From Mesorhizobium sp. NZP2077 (lineage in GTDB: Bacteria; Pseudomonadota; Alphaproteobacteria; Rhizobiales; Rhizobiaceae): a stretch of 64,000 bases of DNA. The notes below the pieces were generated by a model. It ran no database searches. It was not told where the DNA came from and saw only the letters and a list, made by a program, of their open reading frames with translations. The stretch spans positions 2,920,001-2,984,000 of the forward strand of contig NZ_CP051293.1 in the NCBI RefSeq assembly GCF_013170805.1, written 5' to 3'. Of the stretch, positions 40,832 to 49,835 are shown in pieces (the stretch's first letter is position 1; each line of letters starts with the position of its first letter). A program made the position numbers and the translations under genes.

Positions 40832-41008
40832 ATGCAAGCAATCGTTTCCCGTTTCATGCGGGATGAAAGCGGTGCGACCGCCATCGAATACGGCCTGATC
40901 GCCGCCCTCATCGCACTTGCCATCATCACCGGCGCCGGCGCGCTCGGCAATGCGATCAATGGCAAGTTCACGACGATCGGCACGAAGGTCACCAACAGCG
41001 GATCTTAA
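40832..41008 (+). CDS. Flp/Fap-type pilin subunit
   Basis: 58 aa prepilin: MQAIVSRFMRDESGATAIEY with the processing motif G|ATAIEYGLIAALIALAIIT, the hydrophobic helix and the conserved Glu/Tyr of type IVb Flp pilins. AGGGG ribosome site. Export and assembly (cpa/tad) genes are not in the window, so it may be an extra pilin served by a distant tad locus. Confidence 0.93.
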   Translation: MQAIVSRFMRDESGATAIEYGLIAALIALAIITGAGALGNAINGKFTTIGTKVTNSGS

Positions 41009-41031
41009 GCCGCGCGTCCGCCCCTTTGTCC

Positions 41032-41355
41032 GTGAAATTGACAGGACAGCGCGTCTCCGTCATCCTTGAGACCAGTCGCCAGGCCGTGGAAGCGGCCATG
41101 TTGCGTGTCAGTGCGACCGAGGGCAGCGTCATGTTCAGTCCCGTCAGCAGCCAGAATGCCAAGCGCGCCGCGGTGCGCAAGGCGCTCGACTCGCACAAGG
41201 TCTACATCACCGCGCAAAGCTTTTCGGACGGCGCCTACCAGGCACGCGTGCTGGTCGACGGCGAGGCCTACTGGGTGGATGAATTCCGGCTGAGCCAGTT
41301 GCAGCAGGGGTTGACCCCGGCCGAGCTCGAGCTGACGCCGGCTGCCGACGATTGA
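41032..41355 (+). CDS. Hypothetical protein
   Basis: 107 aa from GTG 41032 (TTG 41026 also possible). First half is beta/helix (TGQRVSVILETSRQAVEAAM), second half DSHKVYITAQSFSDGAYQAR VLVDGEAYWVDEF. Not recognised. It follows the pilin by 23 bp on the same strand; no strong ribosome site. Codon pattern favours this strand over the antisense frame. Confidence 0.55.
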   Translation: MKLTGQRVSVILETSRQAVEAAMLRVSATEGSVMFSPVSSQNAKRAAVRKALDSHKVYITAQSFSDGAYQARVLVDGEAYWVDEFRLSQLQQGLTPAELELTPAADD

Positions 41356-41402
41356 GAGCGTGACGGGTTTGCTCCCTGCTGCCATGCGCTTCGGTCCTTG
41401 AC

Positions 41403-43898
41403 ATGGCAGCGCCGCCAAAACTCAAAACCTATCGCGCCAAACGCGAATTCACCAAAACGCCGGAGCCGGCCGGCGGGCTTATCTCCGGTGACGGCAACCG
41501 CTTCGTCGTCCACAAGCACCACGCCTCCGCCGACCACTACGATCTGCGCCTGCAGGTCGGCGACGTGTTGAAGAGCTGGGCGGTGCCGCGCGGACCTTCG
41601 CTCAATCCGGCCGACAAGAGGCTGGCGGTCGAGACCGAGGACCATCCGCTCGAATATATCGACTTCGAGGGTGTCATTCCCGAGGGCGAGTATGGCGGCG
41701 GGCCGATGATCGTCTGGGACACCGGCACGTGGGCGCCGATGGACGATGTCGACAAAAGCCTCAGGACCGGCGCTTTCAAGTTCCGGCTGGCGGGCGAAAA
41801 GCTCAATGGCGGCTGGATGCTGACCCGCCTGAAGCCCAAGCCCGGCGAGGACGCGGAGAAAAAGAACTGGCTGCTGTTCAAGGAGCGCGACCTCGCCGCC
41901 GACACCAAGCTCGACATCCTCGAAGCGCGGCCGGAAAGCGTGAAATCCGGATTGCGCATCGAGGAGTTGGTGGCACCGCCGAAACCGTCAGCGAAGTCCG
42001 CACCGAAGCCGGGTTCCCTGAAGCCCTCGACACTGCCGGGCGCGGTGAAGGCGCCGGCGCTGAGCCGCATCGAGCCGCAGCTGGCGACGCAAGTGCCAAA
42101 ACCGCCGGGCGGCGAAAGCCCTGCCGAGAACACCAACGAGCTCTGGCTGCACGAGATCAAATTCGACGGCTACCGCACCATGGCGCATGTCGCCAATGGC
42201 GAGGTGCGGCTGATCACCCGTGGCGGCATCGATTGGACGAAGCGCTATGGCGACCTGCCGCATGCCTTTGCCAAACTGCCGTGCAGCGAGGCGATCATCG
42301 ACGGCGAGATCGTCGTGCTTGACGGCCGGAGCATCAGCCGCTTCGCCTTGCTGCAGGACGCGCTGGCCGAGGGCGCCGGCAGCAAGCTGCATTTTTATGC
42401 CTTCGACCTGCTGCATCTCGATGGCTGGGACCTGATGAGGGCGCCGCTCATCCGGCGCAAGGCGCTGCTGGCGGAACTGCTTGGCGGCCTCGGCGCCAAT
42501 TCCGCCATTCAGTTCTCCGACCATGTCGAGGGCTCGGGGCAGGGGCTTTACGACCAGGCGACGGAGCTCGGGCTCGAAGGCGTCGTCTCCAAGCGCGCCA
42601 CCGCGATCTACCAGAGCGGCCGTACCAAGAGCTGGACCAAGTGCAAGGCGCTGCAGAAGGACGATTTCGTCATCGCTGGTTACACAATCTCGCAAGCGGC
42701 GGAAGGGCTGGCGGCGCTGGGCATGGCCGAGTGGGAGGACGGCGAACTGCATTATCGCGGCAAGGTCGGTACCGGCTTCGACCGCGATACGGCGGAGGAT
42801 CTGCTCGCCCGGCTGGAGCCGCTGACATCGGGTGCGACGCCACCTGAAGGCGTGCCGCGCGAAATCATGCGCGAGATGCATTGGGTGAAGCCGTTGTTTT
42901 CGGCGCGCATCCATTACGCCAACCGCACGGCGGACAATTCGCTGCGCCATGGCGTGTTTCGCGGTCTCAGGGATGTCGGCCTGTCGACGCCGGTCTCGGC
43001 CAAGCGCAAGCGGCTGATCTCGGAGGCCGATCTCGCCACCATCTGGGTGACCAATCCGGAGCGGCGGCTGTTCGGCAAGACCGGCCCGACCAAGCTCGAC
43101 ATCGCCGTCTACTACGCGCTGGTCGGCGACTTCATGCTGCCGCACATTCTCGGCCGCCCGGTTTCGCTGGTGCGCTGCCCGACCGGCCTGCCGAAGGATT
43201 GTTTCTTCCAGCGCCACGCCTTCACCGGCATGCCGCCTTCGGTGGTGACTTTCGAGACGATGAATTCGGAGGGCGAAACCAAGTCGTTCCTGTCGGTCGA
43301 AGGCGCCAAGGGTTTTCTGGCATTGGCGCAATTCGGCGTCGTCGAGTTCCACACCTGGGGCACGCACCGCACCAGCCTCGACAGGCCCGACCAGATCGTC
43401 TTCGACCTCGACCCGGGCGAGGGGATTTCCTGGCGCGAGGTGGTCGAGGCCGCTGTCCACATCAAGGGCGAACTGGAGGGGCTGGGGCTGGTACCCTTCG
43501 CCAAGACCTCCGGCGGCAACGGCATCCACATCACTGTGCCGGTGACGCCCAAGCAGAACTGGAAGAAGCTGCACCAGGCGACCAGCGCCATATCAACCCA
43601 TCTGGCGGCCACCGCGCCCGACACCTTCACCACCACCATGGGCAAGGACAACCGCAAGAAGCGCATCTTCATCGACTATCACCGCAACGCGCGCGGCCAC
43701 ACATCGGCGGCGCCATATTCGCTGCGGGCGCGGACCAATTTGCCGGCCTCGACACCGGTGAGCTGGGCGGACCTGGAGACGATCGATGCGCCGCAGGATT
43801 TGAACTATTCGTCGCTGCCGGGGCTGCTGGAGACTTCGGGGGATCCGTGGGCGGAGATTGAGGAGTTTGCCAGGGATTTGCCTACCTTGAAGACCTAG
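41403..43898 (+). CDS. ligD: ATP-dependent DNA ligase LigD (phosphoesterase-ligase-polymerase)
   Basis: 831 aa bacterial NHEJ enzyme that processes and joins double-strand breaks with Ku. Domain order: 3'-phosphoesterase (residues ~30-190, FVVHKHHASADHYDLRLQ), ligase (AMP lysine in HEIKFDGYRTMAH near residue 253, EGVVSKRATAIYQSGRTKSW), then the AEP-type polymerase (DQIVFDLDPGEGISWREV near 668, with the two metal Asp). This PE-LIG-POL order is common in Rhizobiales, unlike Mycobacterium. The ku gene follows downstream. Confidence 0.97.
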   Translation: MAAPPKLKTYRAKREFTKTPEPAGGLISGDGNRFVVHKHHASADHYDLRLQVGDVLKSWAVPRGPSLNPADKRLAVETEDHPLEYIDFEGVIPEGEYGGGPMIVWDTGTWAPMDDVDKSLRTGAFKFRLAGEKLNGGWMLTRLKPKPGEDAEKKNWLLFKERDLAADTKLDILEARPESVKSGLRIEELVAPPKPSAKSAPKPGSLKPSTLPGAVKAPALSRIEPQLATQVPKPPGGESPAENTNELWLHEIKFDGYRTMAHVANGEVRLITRGGIDWTKRYGDLPHAFAKLPCSEAIIDGEIVVLDGRSISRFALLQDALAEGAGSKLHFYAFDLLHLDGWDLMRAPLIRRKALLAELLGGLGANSAIQFSDHVEGSGQGLYDQATELGLEGVVSKRATAIYQSGRTKSWTKCKALQKDDFVIAGYTISQAAEGLAALGMAEWEDGELHYRGKVGTGFDRDTAEDLLARLEPLTSGATPPEGVPREIMREMHWVKPLFSARIHYANRTADNSLRHGVFRGLRDVGLSTPVSAKRKRLISEADLATIWVTNPERRLFGKTGPTKLDIAVYYALVGDFMLPHILGRPVSLVRCPTGLPKDCFFQRHAFTGMPPSVVTFETMNSEGETKSFLSVEGAKGFLALAQFGVVEFHTWGTHRTSLDRPDQIVFDLDPGEGISWREVVEAAVHIKGELEGLGLVPFAKTSGGNGIHITVPVTPKQNWKKLHQATSAISTHLAATAPDTFTTTMGKDNRKKRIFIDYHRNARGHTSAAPYSLRARTNLPASTPVSWADLETIDAPQDLNYSSLPGLLETSGDPWAEIEEFARDLPTLKT

Positions 43899-43899
43899 G

Positions 43900-44055
43900 G
43901 TTCCTCGCCCCCGTGAAACGGGGGAGAGGTGGCCGCGAAGCGGACGGAGAGGGGGCTGCGCCGACGGGCGAAGCTGGCTTCCTTGCTGCGCCATTCCCCC
44001 TCTCCGTCTCGGCTTTGCCGAGCCACCTCTCCCCACTCCCGTGGGGGCGAGGAAC
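43900..44055. repeat. Long palindromic intergenic repeat (hairpin arms about 60 nt)
   Basis: Left arm starts GTTCCTCGCCCCCGTGAAAC, right arm ends GTGGGGGCGAGGAAC; the arms are imperfect inverted copies including AGAGGTGGC and GACGGAGAGGGGG. Sits between ligD and ku. Type of repeat typical of Rhizobiales intergenic mosaic elements. Confidence 0.8.
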
Positions 44056-44216
44056 TGGCGCTCCGCCATCGACGCTTTCTACAATTTGAATTATTCTCTC
44101 CCAACGGCCTCAAATACGTAGCGGAAGATTTCGTCAGGGATTTGCCGGTATTGTGTGCGGGGTCGGTGTAGGATTTGCGCAGCCTCGTTCGTCCTTCGGA
44201 CGAAAAGCGCTGCAGA

Positions 44217-44264
44217 GAGCATGGTCCCAAAAAGTGGAACCGGTTTTTGGACAAGACCATGCTC
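44217..44264. repeat. Rhizobiales short palindrome (GAGCATGGTC type)
   Basis: GAGCATGGTC (44217-44226) and GACCATGCTC (44255-44264) pair exactly, with inner CCAAAAA / TTTTTGG also paired. I recognise this general form as a widespread rhizobial intergenic palindrome. It lies 38 bp before ku. Confidence 0.8.
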
Positions 44265-44302
44265 CAACATAATGTCAGTGCATGGCCGCGTAGGAGTGTA
44301 TC

Positions 44303-45211
44303 ATGGCGCCCAGGGCAAGTTGGAAGGGTTATCTCAAGCTCAGCCTCGTCAGCTGTCCGGTGCGGCTTTATCCGGCGACGACGACCAGCGAGCGCATCTC
44401 GTTCAATCAGCTGCATAAGAAGACCCACAACCGCATCAACATGAAGCCGGTCGATCCGGAACTCGGGCTCGTAGAGCGCTCGGACCTGGTCAAGGGTTAC
44501 GAGTACGAGGACAAGCAGTACATCATCATCGATGATGCCGACCTCGATGCGGTGCGCATCGAATCCAACCACACGATGAACATCGAGGCCTTCGTCGACG
44601 AGGGCGAGGTCGATGTCATCTACCAGGATGCGCCGTACTACATGGCGCCGGATGGCGCGATGGCCGAGGAGACTTTTGCGGTGCTGCGCGAAGCGATGCG
44701 CAAATCCGGCAAGCTGGCGATCGCCCGGCTGGTCCTGTCCAGCCGTGAGCGCATCGTGACGATCGGCGCGCGCGAGAACGGCATGTTCGTGTGCACGTTG
44801 AGGAACCCGAACGAAGTGCGCGGCACAGCTGAGTATTTCGGCAACATCCCGGCCGGAAAGCCCGACCAGGAGATGCTTGAACTCGCCGAAGCGTTGATCA
44901 AGCAGAAGGAGACCACCTTCGATCCGAAGAACTACGAGGATCGCTACGAGATCGCGCTGATGGCGATGATCCGCGAGAAGCTCAAGGGCCACAAGCCGAT
45001 CATCGCGGCAGCGCCCGAGCGCGGCAATGTCATCAATCTGATGGATGCGCTGAAGGCCAGCCTGTCGCAGTCGAAGCCGCCGGCCAAGTCGAAGAGCAAG
45101 GCCGACGAAGTGGCGGCCAAGCCCGCAGCCAAGAAGGCGGCAGCGGGCGGTGCGCCTGAAAATCCGCTGAAGGCCAGTCTGCTGAAGGCGGTTGGCAAGA
45201 GCAAGAAATGA
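44303..45211 (+). CDS. ku: Ku protein, non-homologous end joining
   Basis: 302 aa homodimeric ring that binds DNA ends and recruits LigD. Ku core residues ~5-240: SWKGYLKLSLVSCPVRLYPA, GYEYEDKQYIIIDDADLDAV, IARLVLSSRERIVTIGAREN. The C-terminus is Lys/Ala-rich (KSKSKADEVAAKPAAKKAAA), a usual feature that modulates DNA binding. The stop overlaps the next gene's ATG (ATGA), so the TPR protein is translationally coupled. Confidence 0.97.
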   Translation: MAPRASWKGYLKLSLVSCPVRLYPATTTSERISFNQLHKKTHNRINMKPVDPELGLVERSDLVKGYEYEDKQYIIIDDADLDAVRIESNHTMNIEAFVDEGEVDVIYQDAPYYMAPDGAMAEETFAVLREAMRKSGKLAIARLVLSSRERIVTIGARENGMFVCTLRNPNEVRGTAEYFGNIPAGKPDQEMLELAEALIKQKETTFDPKNYEDRYEIALMAMIREKLKGHKPIIAAAPERGNVINLMDALKASLSQSKPPAKSKSKADEVAAKPAAKKAAAGGAPENPLKASLLKAVGKSKK

Positions 45212-46332
45212 CGGCACCGGCCGTTTCGGTTCCGGGGGCCGTCTTTGGCACCATCGGCGCGCTGGCGGCGTTTCCGCTCAGGTTGGCGGCTCGCGAGGTC
45301 GAGCGCCAGCACGGCCAGCTCCGGCGCGGCATCACCCGGCGCACCACCCATGTCGTGTTCGGCCGGGCTCTGCTTGCCAAGGCTGGATTGACGAAAAACG
45401 GCGATGCCGGGATCGAGCGCCGCGTCGCCGCCGCACGCGGCGCCGGGCAAACACTGCTCAGCGAGAACGGCTTTTTGCGCCTGCTCGGGCTGATGAAGGC
45501 GCCGGAGGCGTCGTCGCTGTCGCGGCAATCTTTGATCGAGCAATCGCGGCTGTCCGGCGCCGACCTTGACATGCTCTCGTTGTTCGATGCCTTCGAGCAC
45601 GACAGCGAACCCTATTCCTTCCGCGATCTGATCCTGGCGCGCAAATATGCCGGGCTGGTCGCCGGTGGGGCGACATGGGCGGCGATCGCGCGCTCCGTGC
45701 ACCGCTCCGGCCCGGTCGCCTCGCTCACGGCCAAGTCGCTCAATGTCGGCTCGCAGCATGGCCGCCCCGACGCCATCTATCTCGAAGGCGGCCAGAGCGA
45801 ACTCGACGGGCAGTTGTTGTTCGATCTGGGTAGCGCGGCACAAGGCGACGACACGCTGGAAGATTTGTTCGCAGAGGCCGAAGCTGCGGAGGAGGGCCGC
45901 GACCATGAAGGTGCTGCCGCACTCTACCATCGCTGCCTCGCCATCGACCCGAGCGACGCGATCGCCGCCTTCAACCGCGCCAACTGCCTGCGCGCTGGCG
46001 GCCACGCGACTGACGCCGCGCATGACTATGCCCGGGCGATAAAGCTCGACACGGCCTTCGTCGAAGCCTGGTTCAACCTCGCCGGGCTGATGAGCGAGCA
46101 AGGCCGCGACGCCTCGGCGCGAAGGCATTTGCAGAAAGCGATCGCGCTCGACAAGAGCTATGCCGACCCGGTGTTCAACCTGGCGCGGCTGGAGTTCGAC
46201 GCCGGCAATCTGCTGGAAGCGCGGCGGCTGTGGGTGCGGTATCTGGAGCTCGACGCGGAGTCGGAATGGGCTGGGGTGGCGGCCAGGGGCGTGCAATTCG
46301 TGGATATGCAGCTGGCACGGACGGCGGGGTGA
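45208..46332 (+). CDS. Tetratricopeptide-repeat protein coupled to ku
   Basis: 374 aa. N-terminal ~100 aa have a BRCT-like feel (FGTIGALAAFPLRLAAREVE, RRTTHVVFGRALLAKAGLT) followed by a helical MerR-like segment; the C-terminal third has at least three TPR units (DHEGAAALYHRCLAIDPSDA, DAAHDYARAIKLDTAFVEAW, RHLQKAIALDKSYADPVFNL). The BRCT-like reading is inference by eye. Coupling to ku suggests a role linked to end joining or its control. Confidence 0.8.
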   Translation: MTAPAVSVPGAVFGTIGALAAFPLRLAAREVERQHGQLRRGITRRTTHVVFGRALLAKAGLTKNGDAGIERRVAAARGAGQTLLSENGFLRLLGLMKAPEASSLSRQSLIEQSRLSGADLDMLSLFDAFEHDSEPYSFRDLILARKYAGLVAGGATWAAIARSVHRSGPVASLTAKSLNVGSQHGRPDAIYLEGGQSELDGQLLFDLGSAAQGDDTLEDLFAEAEAAEEGRDHEGAAALYHRCLAIDPSDAIAAFNRANCLRAGGHATDAAHDYARAIKLDTAFVEAWFNLAGLMSEQGRDASARRHLQKAIALDKSYADPVFNLARLEFDAGNLLEARRLWVRYLELDAESEWAGVAARGVQFVDMQLARTAG

Positions 46333-46340
46333 ACGCCTTT

Positions 46341-46526
46341 CCTTCTCCCCTTGTGGGAGAAGGTGGATCGGCGCGCCAGCGCCGAGACGGATGAGGGGTG
46401 CTGGAAGGAATGAGAGATTGACGAGCTTGTTGTTTGCCGAGGCGTTGATGACCGTGTGCGCCAAGCTGGAACACCTCTCATCCGACCGAGCTTCGCTCGG
46501 CCACCTTCTCCCACAAGGGGAGAAGG
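46341..46526. repeat. Long palindromic intergenic repeat (TTCTCCCC type)
   Basis: Left arm starts CCTTCTCCCCTTGTGGGAGA, right arm ends TCCCACAAGGGGAGAAGG; arms share GGTGG, CGGATGAGRGGTG. Same class as the element at 43900 and the fragment at 24797. Confidence 0.8.
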
Positions 46527-46548
46527 GGTCGTCAACGCTGGAGTTTCC

Positions 46549-47193
46549 ATGACCCACTTCCTCTTCGACGGCGACGACACCGCTCCCGTCACCATGCTGC
46601 TCGCGCATGGCGCCGGCGCATCGATGGATTCGCCTTCGATGACCGCCACCGCCAAGGCGTTGGCCGCCGCCGGCTTCCAGGTCGCGCGCTTCGAATTCCA
46701 CTATATGGCCGCCCGCCGCTACGGTCAGCGCAAGCCGCCGCCGCGTGCCGAGACGGTGAACCCGGAATATGTGAAGGCGATCGCCGATCTGAGGGCCAGG
46801 GGCGTCACTGGAAGGCTGATCATCGGCGGCAAGTCGATGGGCGGACGTGTCGCCTCGATGGTGGCGGACGAGATGTACGCCAAGGGCGAGATTGCAGGGC
46901 TGATCTGCCTCGGCTACCCCTTCCATCCGCCCGGCAAGCCCGAGCAGTTGCGCACCAAGCATCTCATTGGGCTGAAGACACCAACGCTGATTTTTCAGGG
47001 CACGCGCGACGAGTTCGGCACGCCGGATGAGGTGGCCGGTTACGGTCTCTCCGACAGCATCGAGGTGATCTGGCTGGAGGATGGCGACCATGATCTCAAG
47101 CCGCGCAAGAGCATCTCGGGATTTTCGACGGCCGATCATCTGAAGACGCTGGCGGAGACGGTGAAGGATTGGGTAGGCAGCGTGGCCTCCTGA
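46549..47193 (+). CDS. Alpha/beta hydrolase, KANL3/Tex30-like
   Basis: 214 aa from MTHFLFDGDDTAPVTMLLAH. Early HGAGASMDSPSM, nucleophile elbow IIGGKSMGGRVASMVADE (Ser in GKSMGG), acid in QGTRDEFGTP and His in LEDGDHDLKPRK: a full triad. Family of small cytosolic hydrolases with unknown substrate. Starts right after the palindromic repeat and is followed 8 bp later by exonuclease III. Confidence 0.88.
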   Translation: MTHFLFDGDDTAPVTMLLAHGAGASMDSPSMTATAKALAAAGFQVARFEFHYMAARRYGQRKPPPRAETVNPEYVKAIADLRARGVTGRLIIGGKSMGGRVASMVADEMYAKGEIAGLICLGYPFHPPGKPEQLRTKHLIGLKTPTLIFQGTRDEFGTPDEVAGYGLSDSIEVIWLEDGDHDLKPRKSISGFSTADHLKTLAETVKDWVGSVAS

Positions 47194-47201
47194 TCCACCA
47201 C

Positions 47202-47972
47202 ATGAAAATCGCCACCTTCAACATCAACAACATCAACAGCCGGCTGGAAAACCTTTTGGCATGGCTGGCGGCGGCAAAGCCCGATGTCGTCTGCCTGCAG
47301 GAATTGAAGGCGCGCGACATGCAGTTTCCGCGCACCGCGCTGGCCGATGCCGGCTATGGCGCGGTGTGGAAGGGCGAGCCGACCTGGAATGGCGTTGCCA
47401 TACTCGCGCGTGGTGCGGAACCGGTGCTGACTCGCGATGCCTTGCCCGGCGACGATGCCGACAAGCAAAGCCGCTACATCGAGGCAGCGGTGAACGGCAT
47501 TGTCATCGCTTGCCTCTATGCGCCGAACGGCAATCCGCAGCCAGGGCCGAAATTTCAGTACAAGCTCGCCTGGCACGCGCGGCTGGAAGCGCATGCCGAA
47601 CAACTCCTCGACACCGGCCTGCCGGTGGTACTGGCCGGCGACTACAACATCGTGCCCGAGCCGCGCGACATCTACGCAACCCGCTCCTATGACGATAATG
47701 CGCTGGTGCAGCCAGAAAGCCGCGCCGCCTTCGCTGCGCTCATCGAGCAGGGCTGGCTCGATGCGCTGCGCAAGGTCTATCCGAAGGAGACGCTCTACAC
47801 GTTCTGGGATTACCGCCGGAACCGCTGGCCACGCAACGCGGGCCTGCGGCTCGACCACATATTGCTGTCGAAGACGCTCGCCCGCCGGCTGAAAGGGGCT
47901 GATATCGACCGCGATGTGCGCGGTGAGGACGGCGCGAGTGATCATGGGCCGGTTTGGGTGGAGTTGAGATGA
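47202..47972 (+). CDS. xth: Exodeoxyribonuclease III
   Basis: 256 aa AP endonuclease/3'-5' exonuclease of base excision repair. MKIATFNINNINSRLENLL, metal Glu in CLQELKARD, GDYNIVPEPRDIY, and the terminal catalytic pair in GASDHGPVWVEL. Complete and normal length. With ligD-ku and SRAP it adds to the DNA repair content of the window. Probably cotranscribed with the hydrolase gene. Confidence 0.95.
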   Translation: MKIATFNINNINSRLENLLAWLAAAKPDVVCLQELKARDMQFPRTALADAGYGAVWKGEPTWNGVAILARGAEPVLTRDALPGDDADKQSRYIEAAVNGIVIACLYAPNGNPQPGPKFQYKLAWHARLEAHAEQLLDTGLPVVLAGDYNIVPEPRDIYATRSYDDNALVQPESRAAFAALIEQGWLDALRKVYPKETLYTFWDYRRNRWPRNAGLRLDHILLSKTLARRLKGADIDRDVRGEDGASDHGPVWVELR

Positions 47973-47978
47973 GCGCGG

Positions 47979-48404
47979 TCAGTTGGCCCTTGTCCGAACC
48001 CTTCCCAAACTGTCGATAACCTTAATTCTTCGACCCGGCATCCCAACATATTCGGTGGTCGATTGGCGCCCGCGCGAATCCTCCACTGTGATGATCATAT
48101 GCTTGCCGCGTCTGCCATCCGAAAAGCGCGCCGTGAGCTGACGAAAATCGGAAAGCGCAGCCCCGTTCCTTGTGCAGAAATCAGGAAGGACGTCCCTGTA
48201 GCGCGCTATAACGGTCGAGAGGTATTCCGATGCAGTACCCTCGGTAACCTTTCCCGCCAAAAAGTCGACAGTCAGGTAACTCTGTGGGCTCGTCGCGGCC
48301 TCGCCAAATACATCCGCGCCGTAGTATCCAGACAGGGCGCTGTACCCGCTGGCAAGCGAATCCGCGATGTTGTGCGCAATGGCGCGGAGGTCATCATGTT
48401 TCAT
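47979..48404 (-). CDS. Hypothetical protein
   Basis: 141 aa from MKHDDLRAIAHNIADSLASG (ATG 48425 also possible). Not recognised. Helical first third, then beta-rich second half (MIITVEDSRGRQSTTEYVGM, RIKVIDSLGRVR). No signal peptide. Base composition slightly lower in GC than neighbours around 48130-48420, which hints at transfer. Converges with exonuclease III. Confidence 0.65.
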   Translation of the reverse strand: MKHDDLRAIAHNIADSLASGYSALSGYYGADVFGEAATSPQSYLTVDFLAGKVTEGTASEYLSTVIARYRDVLPDFCTRNGAALSDFRQLTARFSDGRRGKHMIITVEDSRGRQSTTEYVGMPGRRIKVIDSLGRVRTRAN

Positions 48405-48640
48405 GGCCCATACAATAAGAGACATTCATATCGCAGCAATCTGTGGGGTGGGGTTGCGCGGTTGTTTGGTTTGAAAAGAGTGAAAATCACGGCGCTAAAG
48501 CCGAGATGCGTGCGAAGGCCGCACAGCGCTTTTGCGCACGCGCCATCTCGCGCTACTCTGACGATGATCAGCATCGGGGGCCGTTTTGATGCATTGCATG
48601 TCTGACAGCCGCGAACGGCCACTATCGAAGCCTGCCCGCC

Positions 48641-49834
48641 ATGCATGATTTCAGCCTCGTCGAAATCCTGCTCGCGGCCGCCGTCCTCATTGCGGTCGCG
48701 GCATGCGGCGTCTGGCTGTTGCGCAACGCGCGTCTCCGGCGCCGCGCCCGACGCCGGGCGGATCCGGCCAGCGACTATGCCGCGCGCACCGACTGGGAGC
48801 GCAGCACCGGCACCGTCAACTACTCGTCCTTCGTCTATTTCGATGTCGACCGCGACGGGAGATACGGCGTTGGCGACCGGCCGATGGCCGGCATCATGGT
48901 GCGGATCTTCGACGGGCAGGGCGGCTTCGTCGCTTCAGCCAGGACAAACAATGGCGGCTTTGCCAACTTCGCGATGTCGACGTCTTCGACCGGTGCCGCG
49001 ATCCGCTCGCCCGGCGCCTACCGGTTTGCGGTTTCGGTGCCGCTTGGCTGGAGTTCGCCCAGCGCCAACGAGATGCAATCGCAGGATTTCCGGCTGGCGC
49101 CCGGCTCGCCCGCCGGGCTGGTGTCGCAGGACCTGCCCCACCCGGTCGGCCTGGCGCCGGCGCGCAGCCTGGCCGGCAGCATGGCGGCAGGCGGCACCGC
49201 GACCCTGTCGGTGATGGCAAGCGGGCAGGTGCTGGAGAGCCGGGTGCTCGCGCCGGGCTCTCCCTTCCGGCTTGACCTCGCCGGCAGGGCCGACACGGTG
49301 GCCATCGCCGGCGGCGGCCTTGACCGGCAGCTTGCGCTTTCGCCCTATCCGACCGATTTCGGGCTGCTTTCGTCGCAAACGCTGCCGAGCGGGACCTCGC
49401 TGCGGACGATCGGCTTCGACGACGTCACCGGGCGTGGCTTCCGCAAGATCCCGTGCGGCCATGCCGGGCTGCAATGGCGCAACCTCAACGCCATGGCGCA
49501 GGATCACACCAAGGGCAGCGAAGGCTATGTCAACGGCAATGTTTCGGGCGATCACGTCGCCTATACCAGCAGCGGCTACCCGGCTGAGTTCGGCCGCGAG
49601 ACTCCGTTTGGTTTCCACTCGGTGCTGCTGAGCGCTGCTTGGCTGAAGTCTGAAGGGGAGATGGCGCTGATCGAGTGCTGGCTGGGCGACCAACTGGTCG
49701 CCAGCGACCAACTGGCATTGTCGGCGCTGACGCCGCTGCACTACGCCCCGATGCTGAAGGCGGTAACCCGTGTCCGTCTTTCGACGAAACACTATTGGCA
49801 AATGGTGCTGGACGATTTGGTGCTGACGGGCTGA
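48641..49834 (+). CDS. Membrane-anchored protein with SdrD B-like domain
   Basis: 397 aa. N-terminal membrane anchor (LVEILLAAAVLIAVAACGVW), short basic linker, then a Ca-binding SdrD/collagen-B-like fold: SSFVYFDVDRDGRYGVGDRP, MAGIMVRIFDGQGG. The C-terminal ~180 aa (IGFDDVTGRGFRKIPCGHAG, WRNLNAMAQDHTKGSEGYVN) look like a lectin- or carbohydrate-module-type beta domain. Likely periplasmic or surface exposed, possibly binding polysaccharide. No name justified. Stops 2 bp before the stop of opposite-strand peptide E. Confidence 0.7.
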   Translation: MHDFSLVEILLAAAVLIAVAACGVWLLRNARLRRRARRRADPASDYAARTDWERSTGTVNYSSFVYFDVDRDGRYGVGDRPMAGIMVRIFDGQGGFVASARTNNGGFANFAMSTSSTGAAIRSPGAYRFAVSVPLGWSSPSANEMQSQDFRLAPGSPAGLVSQDLPHPVGLAPARSLAGSMAAGGTATLSVMASGQVLESRVLAPGSPFRLDLAGRADTVAIAGGGLDRQLALSPYPTDFGLLSSQTLPSGTSLRTIGFDDVTGRGFRKIPCGHAGLQWRNLNAMAQDHTKGSEGYVNGNVSGDHVAYTSSGYPAEFGRETPFGFHSVLLSAAWLKSEGEMALIECWLGDQLVASDQLALSALTPLHYAPMLKAVTRVRLSTKHYWQMVLDDLVLTG

Positions 49835-49835
49835 C

